A stretch of DNA of 64,000 nt, from the NCBI GenBank assembly GCA_021234535.1, contig CM037838.1:9177506-9241505 (forward strand). Direction: 5' to 3'. The notes below the pieces were generated by a model, which saw only the letters and a list, made by a program, of their open reading frames with translations, made no database searches and was not told where the DNA came from. The number at the start of each line of letters is the position of its first letter. Position 1 is the stretch's first letter. Shown here piece after piece: positions 14,201 through 27,200 of the stretch. This stretch comes from Stichopus chloronotus. Taxonomy: Eukaryota > Echinodermata > Holothuroidea > Aspidochirotida > Stichopodidae. Position numbers and translations under genes: made by a program.

Positions 14201-15190
14201 CACCGGAGAGTCTTCATTTGGGTGGCACCACCTGGCTGAGGCGGGTCCTCTTCTCACCATCCTCTCGATCAGCCAGACAGGTAGCCTGTAACATCGTAGA
14301 GTCCATCTGCCAAGTAAGTTATTTACAAAGAAACATTCTTCTTGTGAAATATTTTTTCATGTTTTCATGTAACATAACTGCAGATGATGTGAATGTGATA
14401 CAGGCCACTACAGCATAGACCAGTGGTTTTTAACGTTCTTTGTCCCATTCCCTTTGCCATCATCTACCCTAGACACCCCCCCTAAAATATCAAAGTGGTA
14501 TCTCTGCAGTACACATTCACGCAGTAAAGAGAATGCCTGTGGACACTGACATAACAAGAACTACCGTACTACGGTTCTGTACTGTCTTTACGGTGTGAGG
14601 TCATCAGAATTTGGAGTAATCCACAGAACTACAATAACGAAAAATAGACACTGGACAGAATCGGAGATGAGTAAATTACGCCCATGAGATAACAAATTTA
14701 CCCCCCTCCCACTGGTGTAGACACTGCCTTATGCTAATGCTGTATTTAAAAATTTGAAAAAAAAAAAATCTTCTGCAAATCCCAAAACTCTGCATCAATG
14801 AAGGACGTTCAACCTCACCATCGATCTTTGGTTTGTCTTCCTCTACTCAGGTATCCAGTAGACGCCAGCAGATGTTGGATCTCCTGACCAGCTACTTGGA
14901 TGAGATCGGCCCGAGCGGGGAGAGCGCAGTGGAGTTCATCACCCTCTACCAGCGGTTGATCAGCGCTGCCCACTGGAAGCTGTATCTGGCAGCAAAGGGT
15001 GTCTTGCCTCACATCGCTGACCTCATCACCAAGGTAACCTCATGAGATGATTGCACGATGTATTTGGTCAAAATGACAAATTTCTGTCTTAATATTATAT
15101 CAGTAGTCACCCTCTATTTGGAAATTTCTATGACCCAATTGTTAGCTCATACCAGCTATCTGTCTGTCTGTGTATCAGTCTATCTATATC

Positions 15191-15231
<41 letters not shown>

Positions 15232-18200
15232 GTGTCTGTCCATCCATCTGTCTATCTGCCTGTTCAAAATGCTTCTCCTTCATCATGTTTTTTTGTATTT
15301 GCATGAGACTTGGACACAATGTCCCATAGGTGTTATTCCATTTGGGGTGTGCAAAATTGTTTGTTCTGAGTCCTATGTGTGTGACCCATTTTATCAAATT
15401 TTGCAAAATGCTCCTCTCCTACAGATGCTCTTGTACAATGTTGATTGCTTGTCACAATAGTACTCTATTAGTGGTACCTTCAGGGTGTTCAGGGATTTTT
15501 AGTCCAGGGCCTCGTGTGGACCCTATGGTTCATTTGATAAAAGTCTGTTCTAAATGCTGCTTTTTGCACAAGCTTTGATGGATTTATATGTAACTTGGAC
15601 ACTATATTCCCTGAGTGGTAGGCAAATTTGGGGTATTCAAAAATGTTTGGGCCAAGGTCCCATGTGGACCCTATGGCCCATTTCATGAAATTCTGCAAAA
15701 CGCTTCTCCTCCTACAGATTCTCATGTACAATGTTGATGGTTTGTCATAATGTTACTCTGTTTGTTGTCTATCTTAGGGTGTATATGAATTTGTAGTCCA
15801 GGGCTTTATGTGGGCCCTACAGCCCATTTTGTGAAATCCTGCAAAGGTTTTCTCCTGCTACTTTAAAGGTGCCCCTTTAAATGTCATACAACATCTCAAA
15901 TATCCCTATCATGCATGGATGATTATTCAGTAATGGGGCAATGGGTCACATTGTATCCTATATGAAACTCAGTCTAGTCTAGAAGGTATATGTAGGTCTA
16001 GAAATTAAAGGGACACTTTGAGTTATTCAGTTAATCTTCTCAAACCTGTCAACTTTTGTCAAGTTTTCCATAGGGGTTCTACTGACAGCTGAAGCTAATA
16101 TAGTCCCCATGTGACATATGTAAATGAGCACTAATGAGCTACCATTTTTCCACATTATTACTAATCCATATGCCCAAAGCTAGTACAAACAAGGTAGAAA
16201 ATGGTCGAAAATGACAGTTTCATAATTATTGGATGTCTAACTTGATTAGTGATACAATTATAAGTATTGTAATTTGGTGTTGTGCATTAAATGTATCACA
16301 AATTTATTGACAAAGATCCAATTTATGCAGTCCTACAGAATTTCTGGTACATGCAATGTCGGTGACTCAATATAATGATACTTCTGGTGGTTCCTATGAT
16401 TATGATATGATATACTGATATATAAATGGTACCTTCAGAGTGTTCAGGTATGAGCCTCTGCACCATTGCTACTCTATTTTTTTTTATGCTGAAGGAAATT
16501 TGCCAAAAGATTTTAATGATCCTAGAGGCATCAATCAAAAATCAGAGGCACCTTCGATGAGAATATGAGCCATTGAAATGTGTCTGGTTTGTTTTATGGG
16601 AGAAGTAGTAAGTCTGGTGCAAAAACAGACCGTCACGTTGAATGCACAGCTGACGTATGGATATCCAATATGTTAAAAATGGTGATCGAAGTGATCCTAC
16701 GGTGAACCAGTCGTGACTCATGTGCATCCAGAAATAAAATTACTTCTATCAATTGTGGCAAATTTTCTTCGTAAACCACCCCTTAGGAGGAAATTTGGAT
16801 TGGAAAATATTCTATTCTCCCTTTTAAGCTTGCCTCAGAGAGGAGTTTGCTCGTTTTAACAAGGGGGAATGATCCTTTAGAAGGATCTTGTTTCTTCAAG
16901 ATCTTGTTTGAAAAAGTTTGCCTAAAAGTAATTGTTAGCAAACAGCCAATACGACAAACCATGTCTCAGCTTTGGCTAAATGCCACAAAGCAAGACCTTG
17001 TATCGAAATCTATGTAATATTGCCACAACTGATTATTGTCATGGTGAAGGATATAAGACTTAAGTTTATAGCAGATACAAGCATTAACTGTCATATCAGC
17101 AGTACATGTTCAAAACAAGTCATTTTATGTGATTGCTTTTAACTCCATTTCCTCCTTTAATTGTGGCTCTCTTTGCTTGTCTGATATCAACATAAAATCT
17201 AATTTTACCAATCTCTGTGCTAAATTTTCCATCCCTTTTCATTTTCTTGTTGCTTTTGTGATTAATGTGTTCAGGAGATTGAAGTCCTGTCAGTCTTGGA
17301 GAGTACTACTTTGACCTCTGACCTTTCCCAGGGTTATGCCCTGAAAATGCTGACAAGTAAGTTCCATTTGTTTCTTTTGCATCTATTTCTTTCTTTGTGA
17401 TTTTTTAGCATCCTGCTTCACCCAAGGTAGTATAAACCATTGGCAAAAGAGAAGCCAGACAAAAGAGGGTATTTAGGAAATACCAGAACAAGAGAGGTCT
17501 ATTTGTTTGTTCCTGAAGAATGAATGAACTTTGTAGAAACATGGAAAACTTCTGATAAATGGCACACATTCCGCTGTATACAATCCCGTCTTCCAAGGTG
17601 TTAATCTGGAATACCAGCCATCTAGAGTACTTTAATATATTTAACCATGGTTCTCTTCACCGTCTACGCTCTTCGTCATACGATAATTCCTTTCATTTTC
17701 ATCACTCAAACCCCAACCCTTCCTCATCTCTTCCAGATCTCCTCTCCTCATTCCTGGAGGTGGATTCCATCCGTCGTCACTACAAGAGCAAGCTGTTGGG
17801 TCCAGGTCCTCCACGGTTACCTGGCCCTCCGCAAACTCATCGTCCAACGGACCAAGCTCATCGACGAGACTCAGCAGATGCTGCTGGATCTCCTGGAGGA
17901 CATGACCACAGGTCAGTAAAACAAATCCTGTAAAATATGTCTCCATGAAAATGAAGCATTCAAATATGAAGTGCATGGTGACCTATTAAACTAAATAGGG
18001 GGCTTTGTACTCTAGAGTAAGTTGTTGCGGCTGTTTTCTTGTTTTTTCATTTTGTGAGTCGAGCTGGTGATGGATGGGTTTGAATCTCATGGGCTTATAG
18101 TCATGGTGGGGGAGAGGTGGGTGTTCAAGGTCTTGGATGGCTGGGTATTCATGGTGGTGGTTTCTGGGTGATAACGGTGGTAGGTGCTCACTGTAGTGGG

Positions 18201-21200
18201 TGGATGTGTGAACATACAGGCGGTGGGTAAATGGTTGTGGTAGTGGATGATCAAGGCTTTGCGTGGGTGATCAAGTTGGTGGTGGGTTGGTGATCAAGGT
18301 GGTGGGTGTGTGTGCAAGGTGGTAGTAGATTTGGGTGGTCATGGTGATAATGGATGGGTGTTCAAGGTCGTGGGTGGGTGGTCAAAGTGTTAGTAGGTGG
18401 GTAATGTGGTGGAAAAGATCATTGTTTTTTTGTGTTGTTTATACTGATACGTTTGGTGGTGTGGCTAGTGAGATTGTGATTAGGTTTGCATCAAGCATTT
18501 GATTGCAAAATTTTTATTGGAAGAAGCAGTAAGAAAAGCACACAAGTGTTTCATACGCTCTGTTTGGAACTTTGCCAGAAAATACCATAATTATTTTTGG
18601 AGTAATTAGTCACATCCATCCTCTTTTGTTCATTGTGTACCACCAGGCACAGAATCAGAGACTGGAGAGTTCATGGCCGTTTGCGTCGACACCGTGAAGC
18701 GCTATGGGCTGGATGACCTCAGAACCCCCGTCTTCATCTTCGAACGTCTCTGTAGCATAATATACCCGGTGTGTATTTACTTATCATAAGTCCAGCTCTT
18801 GATGTCGTATGCAATTTTACTGTTTGTTGTACACAAAAATAGGATGTAAAATGTACCTATTACTGCTGAAATTGCTATAGTTACTGCTCCTGTTTGTTAT
18901 CAAAATGGAAGTGAAAAACCATTTGATACTTCTTACGTATCTTTTGCTATGATTTTCATCTTCTCTTTTCCTGCAGGAAGAGAACGAAGTCGGCGAGTTT
19001 TTCATGACATTGGAGAAAGATCCTCAGCAGGAGGATTTCCTCCAGGGTCGGATGCAGGGTAACCCATACAGCTCCAATGAACCGGACCTGGGCCCGACGA
19101 TGAGAGATGTCAAGAACAAGATATGTAGAGGTTGGTTCCGTTGTTCAGCAGAGATCTTTGTAACTCTGACGGTTACCACTCAGCGTTATCTTGCAACAGT
19201 TTTACCCCCTTCTTTTCCTAGGTGATAGTACTTGCCATTTTTCCTTGATCATTTTGGAAATCTGATACTCACTGTAAAACCTGAAAAAACAACAAACAGA
19301 GAACATTTTTTAGGGGGGGTGGGGGGATTCGTGGAAGAAGCTGCTGTGTTTAATGTTCACTGAAATGGAACTCTGAAATCCAGAAAAGTCATCATAAAGT
19401 GACTAATTAATTAAAATGTTGATCTGAGCTCCAGTATGTGTTGAATTGTCTTATAATGATCAATCGTAATTCCAGGATTATCTCTTACGTTTGGAATTGA
19501 GTTAAGGCGGATAGGGTGATTGAAGGGGTCGGGTACTAGGAGTAGATAACTGAAACTAGTAGTTGGTAAGGTCATGCATCTTTTTTTCTCTGAACAAAGT
19601 CTTCTCTCTTCAAAGCTAACGGTTTCTCCCTCTGGTAGCTGAGCAATGATCCATTATCTCCTTCCTTTTATATTTCTTTTTCTTTTCAGATTGTGAGTTG
19701 ATTGCCCTGTTGGAAGATGACACAGGAATGGAGGTAATTGATAAATTCATGAAACTTCTTCATTTTCAACAAAGTGTCGGAAAAAAGTTCCTCGGAAACT
19801 GAAATTGGTTTCTCTGGAAACTGTTTGAAGAATACTTTACACTGCTGGCTAACAACACTTTTGTAATTATGCCTTTTGTTATCATATTGTGGTGCAAAAG
19901 TTGCAACTGTTTCTAGTTTAACGTTTCTCTTTTGCTAAATAGGAAAATGCTCAGTTGGTCATTTATCAAATTTTTACCACATTGAGAGTTCATATCATAT
20001 TTCCCATTGTGCAGTCTCTGATTTTAATAGGGCTTTTAATGTTATGCTTGAATACAAAGTGGTTCTTGGTTGAAATCTCTATAACACTTCAAAGCTGACT
20101 CTTTAACAAGTGTTGCTTCTGTGGTGACAAGTCCCAGCCCCCATCTGCACTCATTATGACCAACAAAATTTGTAAGCAGTGACCTGTTTTTACTTGCCAT
20201 TGTGTCTAACATAATTTGTATGTGGTTATATCATAATTGCATAACTGGTCACACCAAATTATCACAAATGTTTTCAAGAGAAAAAAAAATGGGCCTTTGT
20301 AGATTAACATTCAGTCCCCTTAAACAACAGAACTGTCATTTTTTCCCCGCAGCTTCTGGTGAATAACAAGATTATGAGTTTGGACCTGCCTGTCAAAGAA
20401 GTTTACAAGAAGATCTGGTGTCCAGATAATGAGGTAGGTGAAACCAAAAGATACTCTAACCTTGTAAACGATGCAACAATCTTCCCCCAAACTTGAAACA
20501 CTGTCAACCGCGGTCACTCAAGAAGAAAAAAGGATTAACACGCTGTTGAACAAGGACACATATGTTTTACACAAGGTCTGAAATTTTGGCCTGGTACCTG
20601 CAGTCCATAATTGGTTGAGTGCCTGTTTCCTGTTTGGCTACAAGTTTGCTCTGAAAACATGAAATGACGTTTTGCTTTGCACATTAATGTAGCACCATGT
20701 ATCTTATGTACTGGTGTGACAGTGAAGTTTTCTTAGTTGCATGCATGTTGAATTTTTTCACATGTACAATGTATGTCAGTGAAACTTTGAAGTCCAGGTA
20801 GCAATTTCAGAACTGGGACACCAGGGTTGCCAGATGCAAACGCTAGGAAACATGCCATTGCATTCTCCTGTTTTGTGTGAAGTCACATTTATATGATGTT
20901 GTCACATACTTTGATATAACAAATAATTCTAATGGTTAAAGCAACAGAAATAAAATAAATACTGGTCAACCCAATTGTGCGTGTCTATATCCCACAGAAA
21001 TGGTTCTGCTTTATGTAACAAAATTTCCCAACCATTCAAAAGTGGATGCTTTGCCCCATGTGCATGGCTGTAATTTTAGCGTCTCTTGCTGGTACACAGT
21101 AAATGAAAAGAAGGTCATATTTCCTTCAAGGTTGATTATCTTGGGTAAAATTTGTTGAAAACCTTCATCTATTCTCTCTGGTATTTCATTCTTTCTTTAA

Positions 21201-24200
21201 TGATGCTGATTATCATAACAGACAAGCTGGGATGAGTTGAAACATGGCCATCAATTCTAACTGGACTCATTTTGAAATGTATTGGCCTATTTTACTGCAC
21301 ATACAGTGATCAATCGGAGGGAAAACCTGGGCTGCACAGTACTTAGGTACTTGTGCATTTGGTATTGACAGGGAAACTCAAGAATTGCCCATATTTGGGA
21401 TGTAGATCTGTGTGCCGTTTGAGGCCTAAGCTTGTATCAATTTCTATGTTGACAATTGGATGTCCCCAGAAGCAGAAGTGCTGTCATTATTCTTGCCGTT
21501 CATGGCAATGATGTATTCAATAAACAATTGCTTTAAACGCCTGAAAAACTTTATGGTTTTTTTTACTGTTCCAAGATGTTGAAGATACCCATCCAGACAT
21601 CAGAGCTAAGATACTTTAGTTGTATTTATTTCTTTTATGGCCTGTGGCTGCTGTTTTCTGCTATGTGTGATGAAATTTGGCAAGAATGCAAAATTATGTC
21701 ACTGTTTACTTATAGAGCTCATGCAATAATTTTTACCATCTGTTTGTAGTCATATCAGACTATTTTCAATTTAAATGGCTGTATCTTCATCTACAGATAT
21801 CTCCCTCTTCAATGTAATATTCTCAGGTTATCAATTTTTCTTCCTCTCGATAAATTATGTGGAGATTCATTCGTGTTTTTTCGGTCCATTAACTTTACCG
21901 TCGGCCATTTTGTTTCATCAGGGGGAGCCTATGCGTATCATCTACAGGATGAGGGGACTCCTGGGGGATGCTACGGAGGAATTCATAGAAAACCTCAATA
22001 ACAGCACAGGTAATACACAAACTGAAGTTAGAAGTCACCCTGCCTGTGTGCCGTACTAGCTTAACTTTTTTTTGTGACAAAGTTTTCGGCAAAGTTTGCT
22101 CCATACTTGGAAAATAATATTCATTGGTCGCAGACACCTCACTGGATAATTTGACCATAATGTGCCCTATCATGTACTGCAACTAGGCTCAATTCATTTC
22201 TTTTGATGACAGTCTGTGTTCGGATCGTCTGTTTCAGACCCCCACTCCCGATTTCAGTTCCAAAGAGGATGTTACAATTCGCTCAGTTTCTTACTTCTGC
22301 TAAACTCTGCACTTTTGAATGATGTTCAGTGAGTTTTAATAAACTTTCTGCCAACAGCTGGTAGTAAGGTGACGTGTAAGATGCTCTCAACATATTCAAG
22401 CATATCTAAACTCAGTTGTATACCTCTTGTGTGGAGCAATATGAAAATTTATTAGTCTTCACGTCATTCAGCTTTTTCCATTCCTGCGTGGGATGCTTGT
22501 GTTTTAAAAGTGTATATACTGTCATCATGTCAGTAAAAGTCTGAAAATATGGAAAGTGGACCTCAAAATTTAACAGTCTAGGGATGCTATGTGATGAGGG
22601 GGACCCCCACTGTAATCTCAGCTTAAGTTAAACTGTATTGAACAGTTTTGATTTCAAAGAGCAACTTATTCCAGTGAAAATCAAAATGGCTTTAAATGGT
22701 AAAGTAACTGATTAACATCACAATTATTTTAATTTAACAATCTCATTTGGCTTCATCATTTTTCGTCGGTACGTTTTGTTTCTTTTGGAGTTGTTGATTG
22801 TTACAGTAGATGTTTCCATAGCAACCTGAGAACAATATTGGAAAGTAGTTCACTGAACCTCACTGTGCTGAAATTAGTGGGCCAGTTCTTTGTTTCCTTT
22901 CTGTAAACTCACTATACTGCATGTCATGGAACCAAAAGACTTGATACTATGCCTACAATAAAAATTTGATGAGAAACTTTGCACTTGCCACAAACTAATT
23001 CTGCATAGAGTCGAAAATTATTGCTTAACATAATGTGAAATAAAAGTCTCTCTTGTTTTTATAATAAAGCTTGTCAACCTTATATTCATTGTTGACAAAG
23101 AAAAATACTGAGGAGAGATTGATTGATAATTAGAGAGCCATTTTCATCCCATTTTCATCTCACGATAGATGAGGAAGCTGACGATGAAGAAGTCTACAAG
23201 ATGGCTGGTGTGATGAGTACCTGTGAAGGATTGGAGGTCATACTCTACAGGTAATTGTCACTCCCTTCCTTCTTGAATGCCTCAAAAACATATCTGTGTG
23301 GCGCAACTCCCTGATATCTAATCCCTCCCACATTCTTGAATTGCACAAATTTTGAATTTGCCATACTTCCAGTATTCTATGTATTTCATACCCATCGTTG
23401 CCTTCTTTGTTCCGTTCTTGTTCATTTCGTGTGTGTTTCATTCCTTTCGTTCATTTTGTATGTGTTTCATTCCTGTCGTTCATTTTGTGTGTGTTTCATT
23501 CCCGCCGTTCATTTGTGTGTGTTTAATTCCTGTCATTCATTTTGTGTGTGTTTCATTCCTGTCGTTCATTTCATTTTTGTTTCATTCCCGTCCTTCATTT
23601 CTTGTGTGTTTCATCCCTGTCCTTCATTTCTTACGTGTTTCACTATCTGTCAATCATTCGTGTGTGTTCCACTTCTTGTACCGTTCGTTTTGTTTTGCCG
23701 CTTTTATGATTTCTTCTTATTGAATACGGTTTCTGTCCTCCTGCAGGCTGGCTCATCTCATGGATCTGGTTAGAGGCCAGCAGCTTCTGACCCTGCTGCT
23801 GAAACTGTTGGGATTTTGTGTCAAAGTCAAAGTGAATCGTCAGCAGTTGATTAAACCGAAGATGCAGACAGTCAACATAATGATGGCAGTCCTGAACAGA
23901 GTATGTAGTATCTGACTCTCTCTTTGTTCACAGAAATAACTATCCTTTCTTAACCCTTTGTATGCCTCAGACACTCTTCAGGCAAAGTGAAGTGTTGTCC
24001 CGGCTTGATACTTTTAACCAACTCGTTCTTTCGTCTGCCTAAACATCTGCTCCTTCCAAGGTCAAAATTAATTTAGAAAGATTTAGGGACTAAGCACAAA
24101 ATTTGTTTGCTGTCGAGATTGAGACATTATATTTGTTGGGACACCATGATGGTGGTTTCTAGAAAGTGGAAGAGAACACATAGTCAGAAGAAATGGTGGG

Positions 24201-27200
24201 GAAAATTACATGAAGATGAATAAAAGTGATTGACAGAAACTGAAGGATTATGAACTACAAGGAGAAGTTCCATTCTCAGGAAGGGGAGTGGCACATAGAC
24301 AGGGATCCTATTTTAGTTATGTCTGAAATGCTTTCACTCTACAGGATTAACATGTGCTCTTGTAAATCGTATAAGATAGGACCTCTTAAAGGAAACTAAC
24401 TGGTACAACAGTTTGTCTGCACTCATGGTGGACTTGTTTTTTTGTTTTCTGTTTCTCTGCAGGTGCTGCTGGCAGAGAATGAGAACGCCGGTTCCGGAGG
24501 AGGTTCAGCGATTGCGGAGCAAGTCCTGACCGTGATGGAAGTGATCCTCCTAGAAGCTATCAATGAGCCCACAGATAAAGATAAGGTATTTATTCAGGAA
24601 TGGATCACAAGAATAAACGGTTTAATATGTTACCATCAGCAAGTGCTCAAGATGTGGTTTATTCCTTCACCATCATCACCCACAAACATTTAAAGGAATT
24701 CCCCACCATCTTACATTAAAGTCTTGTTTTTTTTTCCCTCTCCTCCCCCTCCTTGTTACCCCTACTCCATTCTCCATATTTTCTTACTACATCAGCCAGT
24801 CCATATGCCCATCCTTCGTCCTTCCCTCTCCGTCCCTTCATTCTGCCAGTTAGTGTCTCCTGCTCTCTCTAAAAACTGAAACAATTTCAATCCATTTTTG
24901 TCTTACCATCATTTGCAGCCTCAGATAGCCTGTGATAAGTCTCAGTTGATGGCCCTCCTGGACAGAGCCAGCAGTCCATTCGTCCGCTCCCAGAGTAACG
25001 TCCTACAGGGTCTGATGAGGATCATCCCGTTCCTCTCGTTTGGTGACTACGAGAAGATGCAGATGCTGGTCAAATATTTCAAACCTTATATTGAGTTTGA
25101 GAAGTAAGTCTTTTCACATTCACCTTTGACCAAGATCAATTGTTCACAATGGGACATTAAAATGAGTCGCCAGCTAATCATCTGCTAGCTACAGGTTGAA
25201 TGTCTAGCTACACTTCGTAGTGTCTAGCTACGGGTCATAACCTCTAGGTACAGATTACAATGACTACAAGCCTGGACATATATGATGGGATGCTTGTACA
25301 CAACCTGTACTGTCCGCATTTCCTTACAAAACCGTTAAATAGTCTATATATTATGATTACCCATTTAACAAACAATTATAAACAACTGAATCCTGAAATG
25401 AAAAAAAAATATGTATTTATGTATATACTTCTTACGTTCTTAGTCTAAATTCACACTACTTTAAAATGAAAATCCTTTAATCTACAGGACTTATTAAATA
25501 CTATTCTGATGACATAAGTGAAACAATCATGGCCCGACACTTTTGTAATACACAAGAAAAATATGGCGAGATAATATTACTGTGTAAAAATTGATATCAA
25601 TGAATATGCAACAGTAGAGTGTTGCTACTGTATTGTATGACAATAGCAATCTCAAGAGACTAATGTAATGTATCACATCATCATCATGCTATGATGATAC
25701 CATCGACACGTATGACACATTGGTGTATGTCATGATGTCATTTTCATTGTCATTTTCATGTGTGTTGATATCATACAATTTGATCAAACATATTTTCTCC
25801 CGTCCAGGTTCGATGATAGCCACACACAGGATGAGCAGTTACATTTAGAATGCTTCTGTGCCATCGCAGCTGGCATCGAAGTAAGTTCACTTTTCCCTTC
25901 CATCTAAACTTTCTGTTTTTCATTGCTCGTAGTAACCACAGTGTATCTTACTTGTATGTTCGACCTACTATGAGCAAGATTTCAAAAGAATATTCATTGT
26001 AATTTATATGTTTTCAAATCCTGAAATATTTTTATAAAACCAAGCATGATGATCCTTTTTTATCTGATACACGTAATTTGTTTTTTTGAAGAGCCTCTCA
26101 AACCTATTTGCTTTATCACTTTAGAAAGTACTGCCACAATCTTTCCTCTAAAATTTGCTTCTCCAGTTTACCATTATTGTTTATCCTGCACTATGTAGAA
26201 GTTTGTGTACCAAGAAAGCATATGAAGTTGAATATATGACTATTTAAAATATCCTTTCCTGTGCGGCAGAAACACTCTAACGGTGACCAGCTGAAGGACT
26301 TGATCATTGACGAGGGTATCGTCGATCTTGCCGTGCTGTATGTCATCAACAAACTCCCTGATGCTGACAGGTATCTGTACTATACATTTGAAAATTATTC
26401 CTCACACCTTATTGGTTGAACAATCTCACATGACCTTTGTATAAAACTAAAACACAAAATTCATCGTATTTGGTTACTTTCATAGTTTCTATATACACAC
26501 CTACATTATTTTGCTTCATCACCATTTGTCATCGCATCATAGTTCAACCATGTCCTGAATGTCCCACTCGATTTGGCATCAATATTAATATGTGACTTAT
26601 CCTCGTTTTCTCCTGCCTTCAACAGCAGTCTCGACTCCCAACCGTGGAAGGACTTCCTGGCCAAGCCTTCACTACCGTTCGTGCTTCGGCTCTTGTCTGG
26701 ATTGTGCAAGGGACATGCCAAGACACAGGTAAACGCCCCGATGATAGAAGTGCAGTTGTCATCCATCTTGGATGCTTTGTGATGCTTCACCTCAAAGTCT
26801 CGTCAGTATCCTTTGTTCTAACTATTTTTACCGAAACAACTTCTGTTTCTTTATATGCATCTATTTCTTTTGATATTCTGGTGGCCATCATGTCCCAGTG
26901 ATTACTAGTTCATTGTAATCTTCTCAAATGTTTTGAGTAATAGGAAACCTCCAGAGCCCTTTGTCACGTTGTCAGTGTGATTGTTTGGAAACCTCTGTTT
27001 GTCAAACAAATTTCATCCTTTTGATGTGGTCATCAGGTATCAAGTAAATCAAGAGAACATCTTGTAGACAGAACTAGAACTTGAAAATGGATGATGTTGT
27101 TTGTACTCTCAAGAATTTACATACACATTCCAGATAATAAGACAATGTGCAGGTCCACCAATTTCTCTTTGGTTCGTCTACAGCAACTTGTCGGTAATAA

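Noticed and set aside
15058..15731. Several overlapping frames near the CTGT microsatellite
   Set aside because: They translate the microsatellite and the subrepeats of the interspersed element; both strands are equally open, as expected of repeats.
23336..23773. 145- and 123-codon frames with Phe/Cys/Val repeats
   Set aside because: Translation of the 30-base minisatellite in UBR4 intron 32.
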